Positions 16,531 through 25,706 of a stretch of 42,931 nt of DNA are shown in pieces (the stretch's first letter is position 1; each line of letters opens with the position of its first letter). The DNA lies in NCBI RefSeq assembly GCF_900961225.1, contig NZ_CAAHFN010000066.1, positions 1 to 42,931 of the forward strand, in the 5' to 3' direction. The notes under the pieces were generated by a model. It saw only the letters and a list, made by a program, of their open reading frames with translations. It was not told the origin of the DNA and ran no database searches. Both the position numbers and the translations under genes were made by a program. The stretch comes from Modicisalibacter radicis (GTDB taxonomy: Bacteria > Pseudomonadota > Gammaproteobacteria > Pseudomonadales > Halomonadaceae).

Positions 16531-17724
16531 ATGCGCATCAGCACCGTGACCATGTTTGAATCCAGCCTGTCGTCGATGAACCGTCAGCAGGGTGCCTTTC
16601 TCGATGTCGGCCAGCAACTGGCGACCGGGCGTCGCGTCGTCAATCCCTCCGACGACCCCCAGGCGGCCTCGCGCGCGGTCAGCGTCTCGCAATCGATGGC
16701 GGTGTCCGAGCAGTATTCCGATGCCCGGATCACGGCGCGTAATGCGCTCAGCCAGGAAGAGAGCGTGCTCGACAGCGTCAGCGACGCGATTACCAGCGCC
16801 AAGACGCTGATCATCCAGGCCGGCAACGGTACCCTGAGCGATGCTGATCGCACGTCCCTGGCCAGCGACCTGCGCGGCGTCTACGAGAGCCTTCTCGGCC
16901 AGGCCAACACCACCAACGGCAACGGCGATTACCTGTTCGGCGGCGTGAAGGATAGTGCGCCGCCCTTCGTCAAGCAGGCGGGCGGTGTCGCCTATCAGGG
17001 GGCGGACTCGGTGCGTGCCCAGCAGGTCGACTCCTCGCGTCAGATGCCGGTGGGCGATAGCGGTCTGGAGGTCTTTTCCGGGGTGCACGCCGGCTCGGAC
17101 TACGTGGCCGAGGCAACGACTGCCGATGACAGCACCCTGACCTTCACCGGCCCCAGCGTCCGGGATGCAGCTGCGGACGGCTTCGGCGAGCGCTACACGC
17201 TGACATTCACCGATGCGACGACCTTCAGCGTCACCGACCGTCTGGGCGATGTGGTGGCGACCGATACCTACACGGCTGGCAAGCCCATCGAATTCAATGG
17301 CATGTCGATCACCCTGGAAGGCGAGCCCAGGCAGGACGATACCATCGAGATGACCAAGGGCGAAGACCAGAGTGTCTTCACGACCCTGGAGAATGTCCTG
17401 GCCGCCCTGGAATCCCCGGCCGACACGCCCGCCAAGCAGGCGGATCTCAGCAATACGCTGTCGTCGGTCAGCCGCCAGCTGGACAACAGCCTGGATAACG
17501 TGCTCACCGTACGGGCTTCGGTCGGCGCGCGCCTCAACGAGCTGGATGTGCTCGATACCGTGGGCGGCAACCGCAGCTTGAACTATGAGTCGACGCTCTC
17601 GGAACTGGTCGATCTCGATTACGCCACGGCGATCTCCGACTACACGCTGCGGCAGGTGGGCCTGCAGGCCTCGCAGAAAGCGTTCGTCGACATGCGCGGC
17701 ATGAGCCTGTTCGAAATGCTGTAA
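16531..17724 (+). CDS. flgL: hook-filament junction protein FlgL (HAP3)
   Basis: A 397-residue flagellin-like junction protein. The N-terminal MRISTVTMFESSLSSMNRQQGAFLDVGQQLATGRRVVNPSDDPQAASRAV and C-terminal NYESTLSELVDLDYATAISDYTLRQVGLQASQKAFVDMRGMSLFEML are typical of FlgL. GAGG lies eight bases before the ATG. It is the last gene of the flagellar run; a strong terminator follows 26 bases after the stop. Confidence 0.97.
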   Translation: MRISTVTMFESSLSSMNRQQGAFLDVGQQLATGRRVVNPSDDPQAASRAVSVSQSMAVSEQYSDARITARNALSQEESVLDSVSDAITSAKTLIIQAGNGTLSDADRTSLASDLRGVYESLLGQANTTNGNGDYLFGGVKDSAPPFVKQAGGVAYQGADSVRAQQVDSSRQMPVGDSGLEVFSGVHAGSDYVAEATTADDSTLTFTGPSVRDAAADGFGERYTLTFTDATTFSVTDRLGDVVATDTYTAGKPIEFNGMSITLEGEPRQDDTIEMTKGEDQSVFTTLENVLAALESPADTPAKQADLSNTLSSVSRQLDNSLDNVLTVRASVGARLNELDVLDTVGGNRSLNYESTLSELVDLDYATAISDYTLRQVGLQASQKAFVDMRGMSLFEML

Positions 17725-17750
17725 CCCGAAGACAGCGACAGCATGACGTG

Positions 17751-17775
17751 AGCGGCGCCGAACGGCGCCGCTTTT
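17751..17775 (+). terminator. intrinsic terminator after flgL
   Basis: GCGGCGCC (17752-17759) and GGCGCCGC (17764-17771) form a perfect 8-bp GC stem with loop GAAC, extended by an A-T pair, and are followed by TTTT. Confidence 0.9.
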
Positions 17776-17777
17776 CG

Positions 17778-18428
17778 TTAGCGGCCTTCGCTGCTCGCGC
17801 TGAGGGTGCCGGGCCCTTGCTCGATCCAGGCGTGCATGACCCGCTCCGGATACCAGGTTTCGCCCAGGCTACCGTTGTAGCGTGCCAGGGCGCGGGTCAG
17901 GTCGCCGTTCTCCAGGCGCAGGTAGTAGGCGAGGATGGTGCAGCCGTAACGCAGGTTGGTGCCGGGGTCGAGCAGGTCGTCGTCGGCGCGGCCGATCACG
18001 CGTTTCCAGAACGGCATTACCTGCATCAAGCCCTCGGCACCGGCGGATGAAACGGCGTCTGCGGTAAAGGCGCTCTCGACCTGGATCACGGCGAGGACGA
18101 TGTCCGGCGCCAACCCGGCGAGCCGGGCCTCGGCGCGGATCCGTGCCAGCAGGTCGCGGCGCATCCGGGCATCGGGAAAGCGTGACGCCAGCCGTCCCTG
18201 CATGCGTTCGACCCAGCCCGACGCGTGTCGAGTCGCCGGCAGTGTGTCGCTGCCGGTCACGGCTTCCAGGGTGTCGATCAGTGTCGCCGGAATCCCATCG
18301 GGAACGCGCGCCGCGGCGTGGGCAGGGCCCGGGCCCGCCAGCTGCGCGCCGACGGCGATCGCCAACAGCAGCGCTGCCGCCGGGTCGCGATACCGTGCCC
18401 GGCGCCGATCAGCCCTGCAGACGCTCAC
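17778..18428 (-). CDS. lytic transglycosylase (SLT domain)
   Basis: Periplasmic peptidoglycan lytic transglycosylase of 216 residues. A signal peptide with core [16 protein letters not shown] and a likely cleavage after AHA precedes an SLT domain at about 95-205. The catalytic glutamate is E118 in [24 protein letters not shown] and [13 protein letters not shown] and ALARYNGS are the other signature segments. The start is a GTG at 18428 that overlaps the 3' end of proS by 20 bases; no ribosome site is visible, so translation is probably coupled to proS. Confidence 0.88.
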   Translation of the reverse strand: MSVCRADRRRARYRDPAAALLLAIAVGAQLAGPGPAHAAARVPDGIPATLIDTLEAVTGSDTLPATRHASGWVERMQGRLASRFPDARMRRDLLARIRAEARLAGLAPDIVLAVIQVESAFTADAVSSAGAEGLMQVMPFWKRVIGRADDDLLDPGTNLRYGCTILAYYLRLENGDLTRALARYNGSLGETWYPERVMHAWIEQGPGTLSASSEGR

Positions 18429-20130
18429 GCAGGAAGTCGACCAGGCTGTCGGCGGCGATCATGGTGTTGTCGCTGTCGCGGCGACCCTTGTATTCCAGCT
18501 CGCCGTTGTCGAGGCCGCGATCGCCGATAACCACCCGGTGCGGAATGCCGATCAGTTCCTGGTCGGCGAACTTGACCCCGGGGCGGGTATCGCGGTCGTC
18601 GAGCAGCACGTCGATGCCCTGGGTCCGGAGCTCGCCATACAGGCGCTCGGCGGTCTCGCGCACACGCTGCGACTTGTGGGCGTTCATCGGCACCAGCACC
18701 ACCTCGAAGGGGGCGATGGCATTCGGCCAGATGATGCCCGCGTCGTCGTGGTTCTGTTCGATCGCCGCGGCGACGACGCGGGTAATGCCGATGCCGTAGC
18801 AACCCATCCACAGCTTGGCGGCCTTGCCGCTGTCGTCGAGCACCGTGGCGTTCATCGCCTGGGAATACTTCTGGCCCAGCTGGAAGACATGGCCCACCTC
18901 GATGCCGCGGGCGATGGACAGGGTGCCCTGGCCATCCGGCGACGGATCGCCCTCGACCACGTTGCGCAGATCGGCGACCTTGGGCAGGGCGACGTCGCGC
19001 TCCCAGTTGATGCCGAAGTAGTGCTTGCCGTCGACATTCGCGCCGGCGCCGAAGTCGCTCATCAGCGCCACGCTGCGATCGACGATGACCGGCATGTCGA
19101 GGCCGACCGGGCCCAGCGATCCGGGACCGGCGCCCACCGCGGCGCGGATCTCGGCCTCAGTGGCCATGGTCAGCGGTGTGGCCACCTCGGCCAGGTTCTC
19201 GGCCTTGATCTCGTTGAGCTCATGGTCGCCGCGCACCAGCAGGGCGATCAGCCCGCCCTGGGCGGCATGCACCATCAGCGTCTTGAGGGTCTTGTCGATC
19301 GGCAGGCCGTGCTGCTCGACCAGCGCGGCGATGGTGCGGGCATCGGGTGTGTCGACCAGACGCAGTTCCTCGCCGGGAGCGGCGCGTTCGGGCGTCTGTC
19401 CCAGTGGCGCCGGCAGGGCCTCGGCCTTCTCGATGTTGGCGGCGTAATCGGAACCGGTGGAGAACACGATGGCATCCTCGCCGGAATCGGCCAGTACATG
19501 GAACTCATGCGAGCCGGTGCCGCCGATCGAGCCGTTGTCGGCGAGCACCGGGCGGAAATCCAGCCCCAGGCGTTCGAAGATGCGCACGTAGGCGTCGTAC
19601 ATCAGTTGGTAGCCGGCCTTGAGCGATTCCTCGTCGACGTGGAAGGAGTAGGCATCCTTCATGATGAATTCCCGCGAGCGCATCACGCCGAAGCGCGGGC
19701 GGATCTCGTCGCGGAACTTGGTCTGTACCTGATAGAAGTTGCTCGGCAGCTGCTTGTAGCTGGAGAGCTCCTTGCGCACCAGATCGGTGATCACTTCCTC
19801 GTGGGTCGGGCCGACGCAGTAGTCGCGCTCATGACGATCCTTGAGGCGCAGCAGCTCTGGGCCGTACTGCTCCCAACGGCCCGACTCCTGCCACAGCTCG
19901 GCAGGCTGCACCGCGGGCATCAGCACCTCCTGGGCGCCGGCGCGATCCATCTCCTCGCGGACGATGCGCTCGACCTTGCGCAGCGTGCGCAGGCCGATCG
20001 GCAACCAGGTGTAGAGCCCCGAGGTCAGGCGGCGAATCATGCCCGCGCGCAGCATCAGCTGGTGGCTGACGATCTCGGCGTCGGCGGGCACTTCCTTGAG
20101 GGTGGCGATCAACAGTTGGCTGGCGCGCAT
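18409..20130 (-). CDS. proS: prolyl-tRNA synthetase
   Basis: Class II synthetase charging tRNA-Pro; 573 residues, the normal bacterial length with the inserted YbaK-like editing domain (about 225-385). Motif 1 lies in [25 protein letters not shown], motif 2 in [25 protein letters not shown] and motif 3 in [28 protein letters not shown]. The start is the ATG of [34 protein letters not shown]; the frame beyond it to 20595 is a shadow of the neighbouring hydrolase. An AAGGA lies about 11 bases upstream. Confidence 0.98.
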   Translation of the reverse strand: MRASQLLIATLKEVPADAEIVSHQLMLRAGMIRRLTSGLYTWLPIGLRTLRKVERIVREEMDRAGAQEVLMPAVQPAELWQESGRWEQYGPELLRLKDRHERDYCVGPTHEEVITDLVRKELSSYKQLPSNFYQVQTKFRDEIRPRFGVMRSREFIMKDAYSFHVDEESLKAGYQLMYDAYVRIFERLGLDFRPVLADNGSIGGTGSHEFHVLADSGEDAIVFSTGSDYAANIEKAEALPAPLGQTPERAAPGEELRLVDTPDARTIAALVEQHGLPIDKTLKTLMVHAAQGGLIALLVRGDHELNEIKAENLAEVATPLTMATEAEIRAAVGAGPGSLGPVGLDMPVIVDRSVALMSDFGAGANVDGKHYFGINWERDVALPKVADLRNVVEGDPSPDGQGTLSIARGIEVGHVFQLGQKYSQAMNATVLDDSGKAAKLWMGCYGIGITRVVAAAIEQNHDDAGIIWPNAIAPFEVVLVPMNAHKSQRVRETAERLYGELRTQGIDVLLDDRDTRPGVKFADQELIGIPHRVVIGDRGLDNGELEYKGRRDSDNTMIAADSLVDFLRERLQG

Positions 20131-20218
20131 GGGTCCGGCGTTTCCTTCATGTAAAGAGTCGTGGGCGGGGCGATAGAGAGCCATTCGCCGCATTGTACGG
20201 TCAAGCCGGGGGCGCGGC

Positions 20219-20237
20219 AAAAGCCCGTGGGACGGGC
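20219..20237 (-). terminator. intrinsic terminator after the nitrilase-family gene
   Basis: On the minus strand GCCCGT, loop CCC, ACGGGC is followed by TTTT. It begins six bases after the hydrolase stop and separates that gene from proS. Confidence 0.75.
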
Positions 20238-20243
20238 ACTGTC

Positions 20244-21140
20244 TCAGCGCATGGCTATCTCGACGGGCGGGGTCTGCAACTGCATCGGCTGGCGTTGCCA
20301 GTCGGCGAAGTTGTCGACCTGGCCGGTGTCGCGCAGCGCGGCGATGGCCTCGAGGTCGAGGCGGGCGAATTGCCAGCCCGGCGTGGCATCGTTGGCCATG
20401 GTCAGCACGCCGTTGGGCGGCAGGCCATGGTCGCAGGGCGTGTAGACGGCGGCCCGGCCGATGTTGATGTCCACCGCCGGCGACCACAGCGCCTCGCCGA
20501 CGGTCGGCGAATGGACCACCGCCACCTGCTGTTCGATGGCGCGCGCCTGGGACGACCAGCGCACCCGATGATAGCCGGCGTCGGTATCGGTGCAACTGGG
20601 CACCAGCAGCAGCTCGGCGCCGGCCTCGACCAGCGCCCGGGCGAACAGCGGGAACTCGCTGTCGTAGCAGATCAAGACCCCGAGTCGCCCCGCGGGGGTA
20701 TCGAACAGCTTGAGCCCGTCACCGCTCTCGATGCCCCAGGGCCCGCGCTCGAAGCGGGTCATGATCTGCTTGTCCTGCCAGGCGGCATGGCCGGGGGCAA
20801 GCAGCCAGGCGCGGTTGACGAAGCGCCCGTCATCGGTCCGCCACGGCATCGAGGGTGCCAGCAGGGTGACCCGGTAGCGTTCGACCAGCGCCTGCCAGGT
20901 GGCGATCGCCTCGTCGCGCAATGGCTGCAGGGCGTGCAGTTGGGCATGCAGGTCGTCGCGGGTCGCTTCGGGCAGCAGCGAGGCGAGTTCCATGCCGCCG
21001 TATTCGGGCAACACCAGCAGCCCGGCCCCGTGATTGACGGCATTCTGCACCCAGCGTTCGGCCTTGATGCGGAATTCGTCGAAATCGCGCAGGGCATCGA
21101 TCGGGTACTGGGCGGTGGCGACGTCGATCGTGCGGGTCAT
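20244..21140 (-). CDS. carbon-nitrogen hydrolase (nitrilase superfamily)
   Basis: A 298-residue amidohydrolase with the Glu-Lys-Cys triad in place: E46 in [12 protein letters not shown]124 in [10 protein letters not shown] and C158 in [31 protein letters not shown] and the [21 protein letters not shown] segment are typical. The family cleaves or condenses C-N bonds in amides; the substrate cannot be told. It overlaps the upstream acetyltransferase by four bases, so the two are translated together. The frame upstream of 21140 is a shadow of that gene. Confidence 0.9.
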   Translation of the reverse strand: MTRTIDVATAQYPIDALRDFDEFRIKAERWVQNAVNHGAGLLVLPEYGGMELASLLPEATRDDLHAQLHALQPLRDEAIATWQALVERYRVTLLAPSMPWRTDDGRFVNRAWLLAPGHAAWQDKQIMTRFERGPWGIESGDGLKLFDTPAGRLGVLICYDSEFPLFARALVEAGAELLLVPSCTDTDAGYHRVRWSSQARAIEQQVAVVHSPTVGEALWSPAVDINIGRAAVYTPCDHGLPPNGVLTMANDATPGWQFARLDLEAIAALRDTGQVDNFADWQRQPMQLQTPPVEIAMR

Positions 21141-21745
21141 GCCGGCTCCTGGTCCTCGAGTTCGCGCAGCCAGAATACCATGGTTTTCCCGGTCTCCCGG
21201 TCGGCGCCGACGTCCTTCCAGGCGAAGGACGTGGTCAACTCCGGGCGGCGGCGGTAGCCGCGTGCGCTCCAGAAGCCGTGCAGCGGTTGGTAGTCGGCGG
21301 GCCTGGCCGGGTGATCCGGCTCGCGCTCGACGGCGCAGAAGGCGACTCGGGCAAATCCCCGTCGACGGGCGTGGTCCTCGCGCTCGGCCATGAAGGCCTT
21401 GCCGATGCCGCGTCCCCGGTAGTCCGGCAATAGTACCGACTCGCCGTAATAGAAAACCGATCGGGGATCGATGCCGGCCCCTTCGAAGGGTTGGCGAAAG
21501 GGCTCGCATTCGGCCGCGAGCGGCATGCCGGTGGCGGCGCCCACCAGAGCGTCGCCGTCGAAGGCCAGCACGAACAGGCTGTCCGGGCACTCGGCGTAGC
21601 GCGACAGGTAATCGGCCTCGTAGGCGAGATCGCCATCGTAGAGGTAGGGGAAATCGCGGAAGACACGGATGCGCAGGCGCGCGAGCGCCTCGAGATGGGG
21701 GGCGACGTCGCCGCCCTGGCATGACATCAGCGTGGTATCGACCAT
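21137..21745 (-). CDS. GNAT-family N-acetyltransferase
   Basis: A 202-residue acetyltransferase. The acetyl-CoA loop is LLPDYRGRGIGKAFMAEREDHARRRG (about 115-140), matching the Q/RxxGxG/A motif as RGRGIG, preceded by the beta strand SVFYYGESVLL. It begins with a CoA-dependent GNAT strand LRIRVFRDFPYLYDGD. AGGAGA lies seven bases before the ATG at 21745, which decides the start over the longer frame to 21859. It forms a two-gene unit with the nitrilase-family hydrolase, a pairing seen in many proteobacteria; the substrate is unknown. Confidence 0.88.
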   Translation of the reverse strand: MVDTTLMSCQGGDVAPHLEALARLRIRVFRDFPYLYDGDLAYEADYLSRYAECPDSLFVLAFDGDALVGAATGMPLAAECEPFRQPFEGAGIDPRSVFYYGESVLLPDYRGRGIGKAFMAEREDHARRRGFARVAFCAVEREPDHPARPADYQPLHGFWSARGYRRRPELTTSFAWKDVGADRETGKTMVFWLRELEDQEPA

Positions 21746-21853
21746 GCTCGGCTCTCCTGAAATGATCGGGCGAACGGTATCAGGGGCACCGGGGATCGCC
21801 AATGATGACCGGCCCGGGTGGCGTCGGCGGACCGGCAGGTGGCGCATTCCTAA

Positions 21854-21877
21854 TACCAAGGTCTTACGACCAAGGTG
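21854..21877 (+). promoter_or_regulatory. candidate activator site before the CoA-transferase gene
   Basis: TACCAAGGTCTTACGACCAAGG holds two direct copies of ACCAAGGT offset by 14 bases and an imperfect dyad, GGTC-TTAC-GACC. It lies about 105 bases before the ATG at 21981, a normal place for an activator. Acetate-use genes of related bacteria are controlled by LuxR-type response regulators (CrbR/ErdR), which is a possible reader, but the link is a guess. Confidence 0.35.
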
Positions 21878-21980
21878 TTGGCGTGCCCCTCGTTAGCATG
21901 CAATGCTCTTTCGCTGCGATTGTCGACACGACCCGTCGAACCTTCCTTCATCATTGCCTTCATTGCCGGAGAAGCCTGTC

Positions 21981-23498
21981 ATGACCGTCAACAATATCGG
22001 GGCCCGTTGCCGTCTGCCCGGCTGGGAATCACTCGAGCGCAGCGCCGAGGAGGCCGCCGCCCTGATCGACAACGGCATGACGGTCGGCATGAGCGGTTTT
22101 ACCCGCGCCGGTGAGGCCAAGGCCGTGCCCAGGGCGCTGGCCGAGCGCGCACGGCGGGACCCGCTGTCGATCACCCTGATGACCGGCGCGTCGTTGGGCA
22201 ACGATCTCGACAAGCTGCTGACCGAGGCTCACGTGCTTACCCGGCGCATGCCGTTCCAGGTCGATGCCACGCTGCGTCGGGCGATCAACGCCGGCGAGGT
22301 GATGTTCATCGATCAGCACCTGTCCGAGACCGTCGAGCTGCTGCGCAATCACCAGCTCAAGGACATGGACGTGGCGGTGGTCGAGGCGGCGGCGATCACC
22401 GAGGAGGGCGGCATCGTGCCGACGACCTCGGTGGGCAATTCGGCCAGCTACGCGATCCTCGCCAAGCGCGTGATCGTCGAGCTCAACCTGTCGGCGCCGG
22501 CCGAACTCGAGGGGCTGCACGACATCTACATTCCCCAGATGCGGCCCAATCGCACGCCGATTCCGGTGGTGGCGCCTGATTCGCGGATCGGCACGCCCCA
22601 CATTCCGGTCGATCCGGCCAAGATCGCCGCCATCGTGGTGACCGACGGCCGCGACAGTCCTTCTTCCGTGCTGCCGCCGGATGGCGAAACCCAGCGCATC
22701 GCCGACCACCTGATGGCGTTCTTCACCGCCGAGGTGGAGGCCGGGCGTCTGACCCGCTCGCTGCTTCCCCTTCAGGCAGGGATCGGCACCATGGCCAATG
22801 CGGTGATGAGCGGTCTGGCCAATAGCGCCTTCGAGCATCTGACGATGTATTCCGAGGTGCTTCAGGATTCCACCTTCGATCTGTTCGATGCCGGCAAGCT
22901 CGATTATGCCTCCGGCTGCTCGATCACCCTTTCCGAGTCGCGAGGCGACGCGGTATGGGGCAATATCGACAAGTACCGCGATCGCCTGATTCTGCGCCCG
23001 CAGGAGCTGTCCAACCATCCCGGCATCGTGCGCCGACTGGGAGTGATCGCCATCAACACGGCGCTCGAGGCGGATATCTACGGCAACGTCAATTCCACCC
23101 ATGTGTGTGGCACGCGGATGATGAACGGCATCGGTGGCTCGGGGGATTTCGCCCGCAACGCCCAACTGTCGGTGTTCATCACCAAGTCGCTGGCCAAGGG
23201 TGGTGACGTGTCGAGCCTGGTGCCGTTCGTCAGCCATGTCGATCATACCGAGCATGACGTCGACGTCCTGGTGACCGAGCACGGGCTGGCGGACCTGCGA
23301 GGGCTGGCCCCCCGCGAACGGGCGCCGCTGATCATCGAGCACTGCGCCGACCCGGCCTACCGGCCGGCGCTGAGACGCTACTTCGAGGCCGCCCGTCGGC
23401 GCGGCGGCCAGACGCCGCACTGCCTGGAACAGGCGCTCGGCTGGCACGTGGCCATGGAGCGTGACGGTCACATGCGCAGCCTGCGCGACGACGGCTGA
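21981..23498 (+). CDS. acetyl-CoA hydrolase / succinyl-CoA:acetate CoA-transferase family
   Basis: A 505-residue cytoplasmic enzyme of the family that includes AarC and YgfH (ScpC). It moves CoA between acyl groups, most likely acetate and succinate, and links acetate handling to the TCA cycle. GMSGFTRAGEAKAVPRAL near the N-terminus, LQAGIGTMANAVMSGL, the MYSEVLQDSTFDLFDAGKL segment that carries the probable catalytic glutamate, and GIGGSGDFARNA are family hallmarks. The ATG at 21981 has GGAGA about nine bases upstream; the frame to 21903 has none. Transferase is preferred to hydrolase, without proof. Confidence 0.9.
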   Translation: MTVNNIGARCRLPGWESLERSAEEAAALIDNGMTVGMSGFTRAGEAKAVPRALAERARRDPLSITLMTGASLGNDLDKLLTEAHVLTRRMPFQVDATLRRAINAGEVMFIDQHLSETVELLRNHQLKDMDVAVVEAAAITEEGGIVPTTSVGNSASYAILAKRVIVELNLSAPAELEGLHDIYIPQMRPNRTPIPVVAPDSRIGTPHIPVDPAKIAAIVVTDGRDSPSSVLPPDGETQRIADHLMAFFTAEVEAGRLTRSLLPLQAGIGTMANAVMSGLANSAFEHLTMYSEVLQDSTFDLFDAGKLDYASGCSITLSESRGDAVWGNIDKYRDRLILRPQELSNHPGIVRRLGVIAINTALEADIYGNVNSTHVCGTRMMNGIGGSGDFARNAQLSVFITKSLAKGGDVSSLVPFVSHVDHTEHDVDVLVTEHGLADLRGLAPRERAPLIIEHCADPAYRPALRRYFEAARRRGGQTPHCLEQALGWHVAMERDGHMRSLRDDG

Positions 23499-23588
23499 AC
23501 CGCGTCGGTTCGAGCCGGTTGCCAGTTTCCCCGCGAGCGGCTATTCAGAGAGAGCGATGGACTGCGCTCACGTTCGGGAGAACACGGC

Positions 23589-24671
23589 ATGCGAACCTAT
23601 TCCTGTACCTGCGGAACCCGGTTGTTCTTCGACAACAGCCAATGCCTGAATTGCCAGCGCGAGGTCGGCTGGTGCCCGGCCTGTGCGCGGATCGCGGCGC
23701 TCGAGCCGCTCGTCGAGGGCGGCTTTCGCTGCACCAATGAAGAGTGCGGCAGCGAACTGCTCAAGTGCCTCAACTATGCCGAGCATGGGGTCTGCAATCG
23801 CATGGTGCCGAGCGAGGCCGGCGGCGAGGCGCAGTCGCTGTGCGACTGCTGTCGCTACAACGAGATCGTCCCCGACCTGTCGGTGCCCGGGCATCGCGAA
23901 CGCTGGGCGGCGCTGGAGGGGGCCAAGCGCCGGTTGTTCTATACCCTGGATCTGCTGGGGCTGCCCCACGGCACTGCCGACGAGGGATTCGAGCCGCCGC
24001 TGTCATTCTCGTTCATGGCCGATGCGCTGCCCGACGCCGGGCTATGGCGCAGCACTGCCGGCACCGACAAGGTCTACACCGGTCATGCTGCCGGGCATAT
24101 CACCATCAACGTCAGGGAGGCCGACGACGTCGAGCGGGAACGCCTACGCATCGACATGAACGAGTCGCATCGCACCCTGATCGGCCATTTCCGGCACGAG
24201 ATCGGCCACTATTACTGGGACCTGCTGATCAAGTCGCGCGACGAGGAGGGCAGTCGCCGGGTGTTCGGCGATCACGATTCACCGACCTATGGCGAGGCAC
24301 TGGAGCGCTACTACGAAGTCGGGCCGCCCGATGATTGGCGCCGGCAGTTCATTTCGGCCTATGCCACCATGCACCCTTGGGAGGACTTCGCCGAAACCTT
24401 CGCCTTCTACCTGGACCTGGTCTCGGTGCTGGATACCGCCCATCACCTGGGTCTGACCGGAGTCGATCATGACGACAGCCTGCCGACCCTGCTGGCGGCC
24501 TTCCATCAGGTCGGGCTGGCACTCAACGAACTCAACCGCGACATGGGGTTGATCGATTTCATGCCCCACGTGATCTCGCCGGCGGTACTCGACAAGCTGG
24601 AGTACGTGCACCGGCTGTTGCGACGCGCCGATCGCCCGCCGGTCCCTGCGTCGACGCCGGCGACGCGCTGA
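23589..24671 (+). CDS. zinc-ribbon metallopeptidase (Peptidase_Mx type)
   Basis: A 360-residue protein. The N-terminal part (about 5-90) has Cys pairs like a zinc ribbon: CTCG, CLNC, CPAC, and later CNR and CDCC. The peptidase part (about 105-335) has HEIGH at 203-207 in HFRHEIGHYYWDLL and, further on, HPWEDFAETFAFYLDL, whose acidic residues may give the third zinc ligand. It is known as the putative zinc-binding metallopeptidase family; its target is unknown. It stands at the edge of, and convergent with, the alpha-E/ATP-grasp pair, and such a peptidase is often found with those genes. No signal peptide is visible. Confidence 0.85.
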   Translation: MRTYSCTCGTRLFFDNSQCLNCQREVGWCPACARIAALEPLVEGGFRCTNEECGSELLKCLNYAEHGVCNRMVPSEAGGEAQSLCDCCRYNEIVPDLSVPGHRERWAALEGAKRRLFYTLDLLGLPHGTADEGFEPPLSFSFMADALPDAGLWRSTAGTDKVYTGHAAGHITINVREADDVERERLRIDMNESHRTLIGHFRHEIGHYYWDLLIKSRDEEGSRRVFGDHDSPTYGEALERYYEVGPPDDWRRQFISAYATMHPWEDFAETFAFYLDLVSVLDTAHHLGLTGVDHDDSLPTLLAAFHQVGLALNELNRDMGLIDFMPHVISPAVLDKLEYVHRLLRRADRPPVPASTPATR

Positions 24672-24699
24672 GCGACTCGTCCGGGGTGGGCGACGGCGT

Positions 24700-25701
24700 T
24701 CAGTCCTCGTCGTCCTCCTCGGCGATCGTCGCCTCGCCGCCATGGAGCAGGCCGCGGGGGGTGTCCTCCAGGCGCGCGAAATAGGTGGTGACGATGGCCT
24801 CGTGAAGGGTATTGAAGCCGATCTGCAACTCGTCGATGAAGGCGTGCAACTCATCGGTGGAGCGCGCCAGCGCCTGCATGTCGGCCTCGAGCACGTCGGC
24901 GCGCACCAATGCCGCTGCCGCCAGGGCGCGGTCGTGACGGGGCAGCGACTGCAGCTCCCAGGCCAACGCCTCGAGACTGCGCGCCACGGCCCGCGGGAAG
25001 TGCTGGTTCTGCAACAGAAAGCGCAGCACGTCGGGGCCGCGTACCCGCAAACGCACCTGTTGCCGATACATCTGGTAGCCGGTCAGCGACTTGAGCACGC
25101 TCATCCACTGCAGGTGCTCGAAGGGGCGCAGCTCTTCGGGGTCCTTGGGCAGCAGATTGCCCGAACGCACGTCGAGGATGCGGGTGGTCATGTCGGCGCG
25201 CTCGAGATGTCGGCCGAGCTCGATGAAGGTCTTCGCCGACAGGTGGCTCAGCGTGCCCTCGATCACCCCGGTCAGCGTCTGGCAACCGCGGATCACGCGT
25301 TTCAGGAAGGCGTCGCGACGGCGTGGCGTCAGGCCGCTCTCGGCCTGGTCGCGCACCTCCAGGTAGAGCTCGTTGATCAGCTCCCAGATCTCGCGGGAGA
25401 CGACATCGCGGGTGGTGCGCAGGTTCTCGCGGGCGCCGGCCAGCGAGGAGAGGATCGACCCCGGATTGTCGGGCTCGACGCACAGGAAATGCACGACGTT
25501 CTTCTCGCTGCGCCTGTCGTATTTCTTGTCGAACAGTTCGTCGCCGCCGGTGATGTCGATCAGCGTCGACCAGCCCAGGGCCGTCTGATGGGGCAGGTCG
25601 AGCAGCAGATGGCTGTTGACGCTGACCAGCCGGGCGGTGTCTTCGGCGCGTTCGATATAGCGCGCCATCCAGTAGAGGTTCTCGGCCACTCTCGACAGCA
25701 T
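24700..25701 (-). CDS. alpha-E domain protein (COG2307)
   Basis: A 333-residue all-helical protein that begins MLSRVAENLYWMARYIERAEDTARLV, the diagnostic opening of the alpha-E family; the later GRHLERADMTTRILDVR repeats the same motif. The conserved acidic and arginine residues of these helices are family-typical, but no activity is known. It ends in an acidic tail (EEDDED). It lies five bases downstream of the ATP-grasp gene and is surely co-translated with it; the two halves occur fused in the gene at 30868-33567. Its function is predicted only from its constant partnership with ATP-grasp ligases. Confidence 0.93.
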   Translation of the reverse strand: MLSRVAENLYWMARYIERAEDTARLVSVNSHLLLDLPHQTALGWSTLIDITGGDELFDKKYDRRSEKNVVHFLCVEPDNPGSILSSLAGARENLRTTRDVVSREIWELINELYLEVRDQAESGLTPRRRDAFLKRVIRGCQTLTGVIEGTLSHLSAKTFIELGRHLERADMTTRILDVRSGNLLPKDPEELRPFEHLQWMSVLKSLTGYQMYRQQVRLRVRGPDVLRFLLQNQHFPRAVARSLEALAWELQSLPRHDRALAAAALVRADVLEADMQALARSTDELHAFIDELQIGFNTLHEAIVTTYFARLEDTPRGLLHGGEATIAEEDDED

Positions 25702-25706
25702 GACGC

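Noticed and set aside
17956..20154. 732-codon open frame antisense to proS
   Set aside because: proS is unmistakable on the other strand; the frame exists because high GC makes stop codons rare.
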